From contig NZ_JAFCKW010000002.1 of NCBI RefSeq assembly GCF_018129965.1, positions 310,001 to 374,000 on the forward strand: a stretch of 64,000 bases of DNA, written 5' to 3'. Shown piece by piece: positions 18,474 to 25,935 of the stretch. The translations under genes and the position numbers were made by a program. This DNA is from Bradyrhizobium diazoefficiens. Its GTDB lineage: Bacteria; Pseudomonadota; Alphaproteobacteria; Rhizobiales; Xanthobacteraceae. Under the pieces are notes generated by a model. That model did not search any database. It was not told the origin of the DNA and saw nothing but the letters and a program-made list of their open reading frames with translations. Numbering within the stretch: position 1 is the first letter of the stretch; each line of letters starts with the position of its first letter.

Positions 18474-19487
18474 ATGAACAGCTTGGATATGACGATGGCG
18501 AGCGTAGCTTGCATCGGCGAGTGCATGGTCGAACTCCGGCAGGCGCCGGGCGGACAACCCGGGGGACATTCCTCCGGACAGTCTGCCGGGCACGTCGGCG
18601 GCCTGTACTCGCGCGGCTTCGGCGGGGACACCCTCAACACAGCGGTCTATCTGGCGCGGCTCGAGGTCAAGGTCGACTATTTCACCGCGCTCGGCGACGA
18701 CACCTTGAGCGACGAGATGGTCGCGGCCTGGACGGCCGAGAGCATCGGCACGCGGCGCGTCGTGCGGTTGCCGGGCAAGCTGCCCGGCCTGTACATGATC
18801 CAGACCGATGCCAACGGCGAGCGCCAGTTCTTCCACTGGCGCGACAGCGCGGCGGCGCGGCAGCTGATGAACCTGCCGGAGACGGACGAACTGCTCAACT
18901 CGCTGATGAGCTACGACATCGTCTATCTCTCCGCGATCACGCTCTCGATCTACGACGCGGCCGGGCGCGACCGTCTGTTCGCGGCGATCAAGCGGGCGCG
19001 GCTGCTCGGCACCCGCTTCGTGTTCGACACCAATTTTCGCGCGCGCGGCTGGCCCGACCGCGATGTCGCGCGCGAGGTGTTTGCCGCGGCGTTTGCAGCA
19101 GCCGACATCGTGTTGACCTCGACCGAGGACCTGCTCGCGCTCTATCCCGGCGAGAGCCAGGAGCAGTTGATGGCGCGGATCCCGAGCCCGGAACTCGTGT
19201 TCCGGTTGCCCGAACCCGTCAGCCTGTTGCGTTTTCCCGGCGGGACGAGCGAGGTCCGCGCCGAGCCCATGACCAGGCCGGTTATCGACACCACCGCCGC
19301 CGGCGACAGCTTCGCGGCTGCCTATATCGCGGCCCGGCTCGCCGGTTCCGATCCGATCGAGGCGGCCCAGGCCGGGCATCGCCTCGCCAGCCTCGTGATC
19401 TGCTATGCCGGCGCCATCATTCCGGTCTATGCCATGCCCCCGAAGAAGCGGCACCGGCCGGCAGCCACACGTCAGGCGAGCAAGTGA
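18474..19487 (+). CDS. PfkB-family sugar kinase, 2-keto-3-deoxygluconate kinase (KdgK)-like
   Basis: The 337-residue kinase shows the PfkB signatures: an N-terminal CIGECMVEL strand, the glycine-rich FGGDTLNTAVYLARL near 45-60, and DTTAAGDSFAAAYIAARLAG in the C-terminal half with the catalytic Asp. KdgK is the best family fit, and a KDPG aldolase follows 42 bases later, so the pair would phosphorylate and split 2-keto-3-deoxy acid. In-frame ATGs at about 18489 and 18495 are alternative starts. The gene follows denD by 8 bases. Confidence 0.8.
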   Translation: MNSLDMTMASVACIGECMVELRQAPGGQPGGHSSGQSAGHVGGLYSRGFGGDTLNTAVYLARLEVKVDYFTALGDDTLSDEMVAAWTAESIGTRRVVRLPGKLPGLYMIQTDANGERQFFHWRDSAAARQLMNLPETDELLNSLMSYDIVYLSAITLSIYDAAGRDRLFAAIKRARLLGTRFVFDTNFRARGWPDRDVAREVFAAAFAAADIVLTSTEDLLALYPGESQEQLMARIPSPELVFRLPEPVSLLRFPGGTSEVRAEPMTRPVIDTTAAGDSFAAAYIAARLAGSDPIEAAQAGHRLASLVICYAGAIIPVYAMPPKKRHRPAATRQASK

Positions 19488-19529
19488 CTCGCGCCAAATG
19501 ACTCGCGCCCAAGTGAAACGAAAGCCAAC

Positions 19530-20180
19530 ATGACCACGACCGCCCAGCAGAACCACCTCGTCGCGCTGTTCAAGGCCGCGACCGTCATTCCCGTCCTCAC
19601 CATCGAGCGGATCCAGGACGCCGTGCCGCTGGCGCGGGCGCTGGTGGCCGGCGGGATCCGCACGCTGGAGGTGACCATGCGCACCCCCGTTGCGATCGAG
19701 GCGGCGCGGGCGATGATGGCCGAGGTCCCCGAGGCGGTCGTCGGCATCGGCACGATTCTCAACCCGGCCGATTTTGTCCGCGTCGAGAAACTGGGCGTCG
19801 CGTTCGGCATCAGCCCGGGCCTGACCCCCGATCTTCTCAAGGCCGCCACCGACAGCTCGCTGCCGTTCGCGCCCGGCATCGCCACCGCGTCCGAGCTGAT
19901 GATGGCGCTGTCCTACGGCTTCGACGTCGCAAAATACTTCCCGGCCGAGCAGGCCGGCGGCATCAAGGGCCTGCGGGCGCTGGGCGGCCCGTTCCCGAAC
20001 GTTCGGTTTTGCCCCACAGGCGGCGTGAGCGAGGCCAATGCGGCCACCTGGCTCGCCGAGCCCAATGTGGTCGCGGTCGGCGGGTCCTGGCTGTGCCCGA
20101 CGGCGGAGATCAAGGCGGGGAACTGGGCCGGCATAACTGCCATCTGCCAGCGCAGCCTCCAGGCCCTGAAAGCCGCGTGA
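19530..20180 (+). CDS. eda: KDPG / 4-hydroxy-2-oxoglutarate aldolase
   Basis: The 216-residue class I aldolase has the catalytic Glu47 (TLEVTMRT), the Schiff-base Lys135 in AKYFPAE, the phosphate loop CPTGGV and GGSWL near the end, as in Entner-Doudoroff aldolase. It would give pyruvate plus glyceraldehyde 3-phosphate. It is the last sugar gene of the rightward operon; the next gene is a thiolase after 59 bases. Confidence 0.9.
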   Translation: MTTTAQQNHLVALFKAATVIPVLTIERIQDAVPLARALVAGGIRTLEVTMRTPVAIEAARAMMAEVPEAVVGIGTILNPADFVRVEKLGVAFGISPGLTPDLLKAATDSSLPFAPGIATASELMMALSYGFDVAKYFPAEQAGGIKGLRALGGPFPNVRFCPTGGVSEANAATWLAEPNVVAVGGSWLCPTAEIKAGNWAGITAICQRSLQALKAA

Positions 20181-20239
20181 AGTCTGGCCAGCCCCGCGCT
20201 AAGACTTAACTCAGTCAAAGACCCCAGGGAGAAAAGACC

Positions 20240-21409
20240 ATGAGCGCCAGCATCGTCGGATGGGCCCATACGCCGTTCGGCAAGTTCGACACCGAGACCG
20301 TGGAAAGCCTCGTGGTGAAGGTCGCCAACGAGGCGCTGGCGGATGCCGGCATTTCGGCCGGCGACGTCGACGAGATCGTGCTCGGCCATTTCAACGCCGG
20401 CTTCTCGCCGCAGGATTTCACGGCCTCGCTGGTGCTGCAGGCCGACCCGAAGCTGCGCTTCAAGCCCGCAACGCGCGTCGAGAACGCCTGCGCCACCGGC
20501 TCGGCTGCCGTGCATCAGGGCCTGCGTGCGATCGCCGCCGGTGCGGCCAAGATTGTGCTGGTCGTCGGCGTCGAGCAGATGACGCGCACCCCGGGCCCGG
20601 AGATCGGCAAGAACCTGCTGAAGGCGTCGTACCTGCCCGAGGATGGCGACACGGTCGGCGGCTTTGCCGGCGTGTTCGGCAAGATCGCCAGCTCCTATTT
20701 CCAGAAATACGGCGACCAGTCCGATGCGCTCGCACTGATCGCGGCCAAGAACCACAAGAACGGCGTCGCCAATCCCTTCGCCCAGATGCGCAAGGATTTC
20801 GGCTTCGACTTCTGCCGCGCCGAGAGCGAGAAGAATCCCTTCGTCGCCGGCCCGCTGAAGCGGACCGATTGCTCGCTGGTCTCCGACGGCGCCGCGGCGC
20901 TGATCCTGGCCGACGCCGAGACCGCCAGGACCATGGGCAAGTCGATCGGCTTCCGCGCCACCGCGCATGCCCAGGATTTCCTGCCGATGTCCAAGCGCGA
21001 CATCCTCCAGTTCGAGGGCTGCACCGTTGCCTGGCAGCGCGCGCTGGAGCAGGCGGGCGTGACGCTCAACGATCTCTCCTTTGTCGAGACCCATGACTGC
21101 TTCACCGTCGCCGAACTGATCGAATACGAAGCGATGGGTCTGACGCCGAAGGGGCAGGGCGCCCGCGCCATCAAGGAAGGCTGGACGCTCAAGGACGGCA
21201 AGCTGCCGGTCAATCCGTCCGGCGGGCTCAAGGCCAAGGGCCATCCGATCGGCGCCACCGGCGTGTCCATGCACGTGATGACGGCGATGCAGCTCGCCGG
21301 CCAAGCGCCCGAGGGCATGCAGCTCAAGAACGCCAAGCTCGGCGGCATCTTCAACATGGGCGGCGCCGCAGTCGCCAACTACGTCTCCGTGCTCGAGCCG
21401 CTGAAGTAA
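20240..21409 (+). CDS. SCPx-type thiolase / acetyl-CoA acetyltransferase family protein
   Basis: The 389-residue thiolase has the nucleophilic Cys84 (VENACATGSA), THDCFTVAE in the second half and GHPIGATG near the C-terminus. The usual third-domain CxG motif is replaced by NMGGAAV, as in sterol-carrier-protein-x thiolases. It probably cleaves a 3-ketoacyl-CoA with a branched or bulky chain. GGGAGAAAAG precedes the ATG. Together with the CoA-transferase and second thiolase-like gene it forms an acyl-CoA group on the same strand as the sugar operon but functionally separate. Confidence 0.85.
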   Translation: MSASIVGWAHTPFGKFDTETVESLVVKVANEALADAGISAGDVDEIVLGHFNAGFSPQDFTASLVLQADPKLRFKPATRVENACATGSAAVHQGLRAIAAGAAKIVLVVGVEQMTRTPGPEIGKNLLKASYLPEDGDTVGGFAGVFGKIASSYFQKYGDQSDALALIAAKNHKNGVANPFAQMRKDFGFDFCRAESEKNPFVAGPLKRTDCSLVSDGAAALILADAETARTMGKSIGFRATAHAQDFLPMSKRDILQFEGCTVAWQRALEQAGVTLNDLSFVETHDCFTVAELIEYEAMGLTPKGQGARAIKEGWTLKDGKLPVNPSGGLKAKGHPIGATGVSMHVMTAMQLAGQAPEGMQLKNAKLGGIFNMGGAAVANYVSVLEPLK

Positions 21410-21418
21410 GGTCTGTCA

Positions 21419-21498
21419 GGTGGGCAAAGGCGCGAAAGCGCCGTGCCCACCATTTTCCTTGCGCTAGATCATGGTGGGCACGCTTGGCTTTGCCCACC
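21419..21498. repeat. Palindromic intergenic repeat, family D (copy D1)
   Basis: It reads GGTGGGCAAAGGCG ... GCCGTGCCCACCAT ... ATGGTGGGCACGC ... TTTGCCCACC. The same design occurs at 40676-40751. It fills the gap between the thiolase stop and the next small gene. Confidence 0.8.
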
Positions 21499-21532
21499 CT
21501 GCCGCTCTTGGTTGATTCCCGGGAAAGACATC

Positions 21533-21739
21533 ATGAGCAATGACTACGAAGACTCGCTGTCGATGGACGCCCTCAACGATCGCATCGCGATCCTCGAGGA
21601 CAATATCAGGCAGCTGATCGAGCAGGCCGCGGCGGCCTCGGGCGAACAGAACGAGTCGCGGATCGCCGACCGGATCAACCAGCAGAACGACGAGCTCGAC
21701 CGTCTCGTCAAGATCCGCGAATCCCGCCAGAAGAAATAG
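21533..21739 (+). CDS. Small coiled-coil protein
   Basis: ATG at 21533 opens a 68-residue acidic-basic protein with heptad-like Leu/Ile spacing (LNDRIAILEDNIRQLIE near 14-30; DELDRLVKI near 53-61), predicted to be a single long helix or helical hairpin. It resembles small SlyX-like helical proteins in character but I cannot name a family. GGGAAAG nine bases upstream is a fair ribosome site. No functional hint comes from the neighbours. Confidence 0.65.
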   Translation: MSNDYEDSLSMDALNDRIAILEDNIRQLIEQAAAASGEQNESRIADRINQQNDELDRLVKIRESRQKK

Positions 21740-21855
21740 CAGCGCTTCGCCGCGCATGCGGCCATACGCCAGCCGCTCTTGCTTGCGCGGCATGACTGCC
21801 GTTAGCTGACCGCAATCGCGGGCCGGCCTGGCCTTGCGCAATCGGGAGCGAACGA

Positions 21856-23055
21856 ATGGGGCCGCTGAAGGGCATCAAGGTCGTCGACATGACCACCGTG
21901 CTGATGGGGCCCTATGCGACCCAGATGCTCGGCGACTACGGTGCCGACGTGATCAAGGTGGAATCTCTCGACGGCGACGTCACCCGGCTGATCGGCCCGA
22001 TGCGGCACACCGGCATGGGGCCGGTCTTCCTCAACACCAATCGCAGCAAGCGCTCGATCTGCCTCGACCTGAAGAAGCCTTCGGGGCGCGAGGCCGTGCT
22101 GCGGCTTTTGAAGGACGCCGACGTCCTCGTCTACAATGTTCGGCCGCAGGCGATGGCGCGGCTTCAGCTCGGCTATGATGTCGTCTCGAAGATCAATCCG
22201 CGCCTCGTCTATGCCGGCGTGTTCGGCTTCGGCCAGGACGGGCCCTATGCCGCCAAACCCGCCTATGACGATCTGATCCAGGGCGCCACGGCGCTGCCCG
22301 CGCTGATGGCGCAGACCGGCGACGGCGTGCCGCGTTACGTGCCGAACGCATTGGTCGACCGCATCGTCGGCCTCACCGCCGTCGGCGCGATCTGCGCCAG
22401 CCTGGTGCATCGCGATCGCACCGGCCGCGGCCAGCGTGTCGACATCCCGATGTTCGAGACCATGGCCGGTTTCGTCATGGGCGACCACATGGGCGGCCTC
22501 ACCTTCGAGCCGCCGCTCGACAAGGGCGGCTATGCCCGCCACCTCTCGCGCGACCGCAGGCCCTACAAGACCTCGGACGGCTATCTCAGCGTCATCGTCT
22601 ACAACGACAAGCAGTGGGAAAATTTCTTCAAGGCGACGGGGCGCGACGATCTGCGCGCTGATCCGAAGTTCGCGACCTTCGCCGGCCGCGCCGCCAACAT
22701 CGATATCGTCTATGCCGAGCTCGCGCGCATCTTCGAGACCCGCACGACGGCCGAGTGGATCGCGCTGCTGACCGAGGCCGATGTGCCCGTCATGCCGATG
22801 CATGATCTGCAGGGCGTGCTCCACGACGAGCATCTGGAGGCGACGAAGTTCTTCCCGGTCGTGAACCATCCGACCGAGGGTCCGATTCGCAGCATGAAGG
22901 TGACGGCGACCTGGTCGGAGACCGAGGCCGAGCCCATGCGGCTGGCGCCGCGCCTCAACGAGCACGGCGCGGAGATTCTGCGCGAGATCGGCTATTCCGC
23001 CGACGAGATTGCCGCCATGGTCCGCGACGGCGTCACCCGTTCGCCGCCGGAATAG
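21856..23055 (+). CDS. Class III CoA-transferase (CaiB/BaiF family)
   Basis: The 399-residue protein has the family N-terminus (LKGIKVVDMTTVLMGPYATQMLGDYGADVIKVE), the RSICLDLKKPSGR stretch and the catalytic Asp138 in PAYDDLIQ. It moves CoA between carboxylic acids. With thiolases on both sides it likely activates the acid of the same degradative route. It starts 8 codons after a GAGCGAACGA ribosome-site region. Confidence 0.88.
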   Translation: MGPLKGIKVVDMTTVLMGPYATQMLGDYGADVIKVESLDGDVTRLIGPMRHTGMGPVFLNTNRSKRSICLDLKKPSGREAVLRLLKDADVLVYNVRPQAMARLQLGYDVVSKINPRLVYAGVFGFGQDGPYAAKPAYDDLIQGATALPALMAQTGDGVPRYVPNALVDRIVGLTAVGAICASLVHRDRTGRGQRVDIPMFETMAGFVMGDHMGGLTFEPPLDKGGYARHLSRDRRPYKTSDGYLSVIVYNDKQWENFFKATGRDDLRADPKFATFAGRAANIDIVYAELARIFETRTTAEWIALLTEADVPVMPMHDLQGVLHDEHLEATKFFPVVNHPTEGPIRSMKVTATWSETEAEPMRLAPRLNEHGAEILREIGYSADEIAAMVRDGVTRSPPE

Positions 23056-23085
23056 GGAGGATGTGATGGCGCATACTCTCTCATC

Positions 23086-23189
23086 CGTCATTCCGGGGCG
23101 CGCCCTCTTTGGGCGCGAGCCCGGAATCCATACTCCCGATCGTGGTTATGGATTCCGGGCTCGCGACTTCGTCGCGCCCCGGAATGACG
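23086..23189. repeat. Palindromic intergenic repeat, family A (copy A2, inverted)
   Basis: The outer arms read CGTCATTCCGGGG and CCCCGGAATGACG. The 34-base core is exactly the reverse complement of the core of copy A1 at 9724-9824, 13 kb away. It lies between the CoA-transferase and thiolase-like genes, likely within one transcript. Confidence 0.85.
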
Positions 23190-23202
23190 AGGAGGAGAGA
23201 AT

Positions 23203-24339
23203 ATGAGCTTCATCACCGGCGTTGGCCTCACGCCCTACGGCAAGCACGAAGGCTCGTCCTCGCTCGACCTCATGAGCAGGGCGGCACAATCCGCGCTCGA
23301 CGATGCCGGGCTCAAGCGTTCGGACATCGACGGCATCCTCTGCGGCTACTCCACCGTATCGCCGCACATCATGCTGGCGACCGTGTTCGCCGAGCATTTT
23401 GGCATCCGCCCGTCCTACGCCCATGCCGTGCAGGTCGGCGGCGCCACCGGTCTCGCGATGACCATGCTCGCGCATCACCTCGTCGAAGCAGGCGTCGCGC
23501 GCAACGTGCTCGTGGTCGCCGGCGAGAACCGTCTCACCGGGCAGAGCCGCGACGCCTCGATCCAGGCGCTGGCGCAGGTCGGTCATCCCGACTATGAGGT
23601 GCCGCTCGGCCCGACCATTCCCGCCTATTACGGCCTCGTCGCCACGCGCTACATGCACGAATACGGCGTGACCGAAGAGGACCTGGCCGAATTCGCCGTG
23701 CTGATGCGCGCGCATGCCTGCACCCATCCCGGCGCGCAATTCCACGAGCCCATCACGGTCGCCGACGTCATGGCCTCGAAGCCGGTGGCGATGCCGCTCA
23801 AGCTGCTCGATTGCTGCCCGGTGTCCGACGGCGGCGCGGCGTTCGTGATCAGCCGCGAGCGGACCGGGGAGGCCGGCGTCCGCATCCGCGGCTGCGCCCA
23901 GGCGCATACGCACCAGCATGTCACGGCTGCACCTGCCTCGAGCGAACTCGGCGCCGAGATTTCCATCGCGCGCGCCAAGGAGGCGACAGGGCTTGCGATC
24001 TCCGACGTGCGCTACGCCGCAATCTACGACAGCTTTACGATCACGCTGGCGATGCTGCTGGAAGACCTCGGCCTTGCCGGCCGCGGCGAGGCGGCAGCCC
24101 GGATACGGTCGGGCCATTTCAGCCGCGACGGCGCCATGCCGCTCAACACCCATGGCGGGCTGCTCAGCTACGGCCATTGCGGCGTCGGCGGCGCGATGGC
24201 GCATCTGGTCGAAGCGCATTTGCAGATGACGGGACGGGCGGCTGACCGCCAGGTGCGGGATGCCTCGATCGCGCTCCTGCACGGCGACGGCGGCGTGCTA
24301 TCGTCCCATGTCAGCATGTTCCTGGAGCGGGTACGATGA
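23203..24339 (+). CDS. Thiolase-fold protein lacking the nucleophilic Cys (Ltp-like; candidate retro-aldolase)
   Basis: The 378-residue protein is thiolase-like throughout, but at the position of the acyl-accepting Cys it reads AVQVGGATG (Gly near residue 80) instead of xCATG, and the HDCF motif of SCPx thiolases is AIYDSFT. The C-terminal GHCGVGGAMAH is retained. Such Cys-less members paired with a DUF35 protein include steroid side-chain aldolases (Ltp2 with ChsH2-type partners). The next gene is a DUF35 protein overlapping by four bases, which supports an aldolase or acyl-transfer heteromer. Condensing activity is unlikely. Confidence 0.8.
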   Translation: MSFITGVGLTPYGKHEGSSSLDLMSRAAQSALDDAGLKRSDIDGILCGYSTVSPHIMLATVFAEHFGIRPSYAHAVQVGGATGLAMTMLAHHLVEAGVARNVLVVAGENRLTGQSRDASIQALAQVGHPDYEVPLGPTIPAYYGLVATRYMHEYGVTEEDLAEFAVLMRAHACTHPGAQFHEPITVADVMASKPVAMPLKLLDCCPVSDGGAAFVISRERTGEAGVRIRGCAQAHTHQHVTAAPASSELGAEISIARAKEATGLAISDVRYAAIYDSFTITLAMLLEDLGLAGRGEAAARIRSGHFSRDGAMPLNTHGGLLSYGHCGVGGAMAHLVEAHLQMTGRAADRQVRDASIALLHGDGGVLSSHVSMFLERVR

Positions 24340-24695
24340 GCGAGCGTCTGGCGGACTGGACCAAGGGCGAAGAAGCCATCACCTACCAGACCTGCGCCAC
24401 ATGCGGCCATGTGCAATATTTCCATCGCGCCTTCTGCGCGGCCTGCGGCGCTTCCGATCCGCGCGAGGCGCGCGCCAGCGGCAAGGGCAAGGTTTACGCG
24501 ACCTCGCTGGTCTGCCGCGCCGCCACGCCCGAGACCCGCGCGCACGTGCCCTACAATATCCTCTTGGTCGATTGCGCCGAGGGTTTTCGCATGATGGCGC
24601 ATGGCGAAAACAACCTCGCCATCGGTGATTCCGTGACTGCGAGCTTCAAACCCTTCGCCGGAAAGCTGGTGCCGTTCTTCACAAAGGAATCGTAA
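24336..24695 (+). CDS. DUF35 OB-fold / Zn-ribbon acyl-CoA-associated protein
   Basis: The 119-residue protein has four Cys of a rubredoxin-like Zn-ribbon (C20, C23, C34, C37 in TCATCGHVQYFH and FCAACGAS) followed by an OB-fold (KGKVYATSLV ... NNLAIGDSVTASF). Proteins of this family are obligate partners of thiolase-like enzymes. The start overlaps the stop of the preceding thiolase-like gene (ATGA), as expected for a 1:1 complex. Confidence 0.88.
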   Translation: MSERLADWTKGEEAITYQTCATCGHVQYFHRAFCAACGASDPREARASGKGKVYATSLVCRAATPETRAHVPYNILLVDCAEGFRMMAHGENNLAIGDSVTASFKPFAGKLVPFFTKES

Positions 24696-24703
24696 GGGGA
24701 TTT

Positions 24704-24788
24704 CGTCATTCGGGGGCGGTCCGGAGGACCGAGCCTGGAACGGGAGTTCTGGGCCTGGCGGTGTGCGAAGCGCCACCCCGGAATGACG
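24704..24788. repeat. Palindromic intergenic repeat, family A (degenerate copy A3)
   Basis: CGTCATTCGGGGGCGG at the left and CCCCGGAATGACG at the right; the middle has diverged from A1 and A2. Confidence 0.65.
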
Positions 24789-24814
24789 AAAACTCTTGCG
24801 AACGCAACTCTGAC

Positions 24815-24916
24815 CTAACGCCCGTAGAACAAGATGCTGGCGATGACCAGCATCGCCGTCACCGCCAGCATATGCGCGAGCGCTCCCGAGGCCGCCCTCT
24901 TGGAGGCTTCCTTCAT
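24815..24916 (-). CDS. 33-residue membrane peptide
   Basis: ATG at 24916 encodes 33 residues: a basic N-terminus (MKEASKRAAS), one hydrophobic helix (about residues 11-31, LAVTAMLVIASILFY) and a short GR tail. GGGAGAAAAAGG nine bases upstream is a strong ribosome site, which distinguishes it from chance frames. It is convergent with the DUF35 gene and has about 260 bases of upstream non-coding DNA for its own promoter. No family is recognised; it could be a regulatory or complex-stabilising membrane peptide. Confidence 0.6.
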   Translation of the reverse strand: MKEASKRAASGALAHMLAVTAMLVIASILFYGR

Positions 24917-25176
24917 GCCTTTTTCTCCCTAGACTTGGGCGTGACTCATCGTTGCGCGCACTGCGCAGCCGACGGCCAATTGTTTTTACTCGGAACACCC
25001 CACGGCGCGTATTCGCTTCGATGAGTCCCCACTCAGCGAATATCGCGCTGTCTCAAGGTCGATCAGTATTGCGGCGGCATTTTGACTCGATGATGTTGCT
25101 CTTGCGTCGGGCCGGGAATAGTGTTCGTCGCAAGTTGGTCGAGAACCGACAGCAAAACAAAGACCCAAGGTGATTG

Positions 25177-25704
25177 ATGGCCCGTATCGACTACAGCGAT
25201 CCTGCCAAGGCATCCGACCGCACCCGCGAGATCCTCGACAAGAACCGCAATGCCAACATCTTCCGCATGATGTCGCATTCGCCGAGCTATTTCGAACAGT
25301 ACTGCCGCCTCGGCGGCGCCATCCGTCACAAGGGCGAGCTCGATCCGGTCGTGCGCGAACTCGCGATCACGCGCACCGGCATTCTGTGCGAGGCGCCGTA
25401 CGAGATCGTCGCGCACAAGCGCATTGGCAAGAATGTCGGCGTCACCGACGAGCAGAACGAGGCGCTCGCGAACTGGCAGGCGGCAACCTGCTTCAATGAC
25501 TTGCAGCGCGCCGCGCTCGCCTTCACCGACGAGGTCGTCAAGCTGAAGAAGCCGACGGATGCGACCTTCAAGGCGATCGCGGCCAAGCTGACGCCGGCTG
25601 CGCTGGTCGAGCTTCAGCTTTCGGTCGGATTCTACATCATGACCTCGAAATTCCTGGAGACGTTCGAGATCGACCTGCAGCCGGTCACGGAAGTGGTGGG
25701 CTGA
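25177..25704 (+). CDS. Carboxymuconolactone decarboxylase (CMD)-family protein
   Basis: The 175-residue all-helical protein has the CMD/AhpD core: RELAITRTGIL near 60-70, Cys71-Glu-Ala-Pro-Tyr-Glu76 and His80. There is only one Cys, so it lacks the CxxC of AhpD peroxidases and is closer to the decarboxylase/lactonase side of the family. ATG 25177 follows CAAGGTG. It is a single-gene unit downstream of the acyl-CoA group. Confidence 0.85.
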   Translation: MARIDYSDPAKASDRTREILDKNRNANIFRMMSHSPSYFEQYCRLGGAIRHKGELDPVVRELAITRTGILCEAPYEIVAHKRIGKNVGVTDEQNEALANWQAATCFNDLQRAALAFTDEVVKLKKPTDATFKAIAAKLTPAALVELQLSVGFYIMTSKFLETFEIDLQPVTEVVG

Positions 25705-25727
25705 GAGCAGGCACTTTCCAAGCACTC

Positions 25728-25907
25728 CGTCATTGCGACCGAAAAAATGCCGGTCCATCAACATCATCCTGAGGTGCTTGCGCTGCGGCGCAAGCCTCGA
25801 AGGATGACGGCCCGGCTGGATCGGGGCCGTTCATCCTTCGAGGCTCCGCATGCAATGCGTTCGCATCGCATGCTTCGCACCTCAGGATGACGGGACTCGC
25901 AATGACG
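25728..25907. repeat. Nested palindromic repeats (family C inside family E)
   Basis: The outer pair CGTCATTGCGA (25728-25738) and TCGCAATGACG (25897-25907) encloses an inner pair CATCCTGAGGTGC (25765-25777) and GCACCTCAGGATG (25877-25889), both perfect. More inverted pairs (CTCGAAGGATGA / TCATCCTTCGAG) lie within. It sits between convergent genes. Confidence 0.8.
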
Positions 25908-25935
25908 AGAGGAGGCAACGGGGCCCCCGCCGAAC

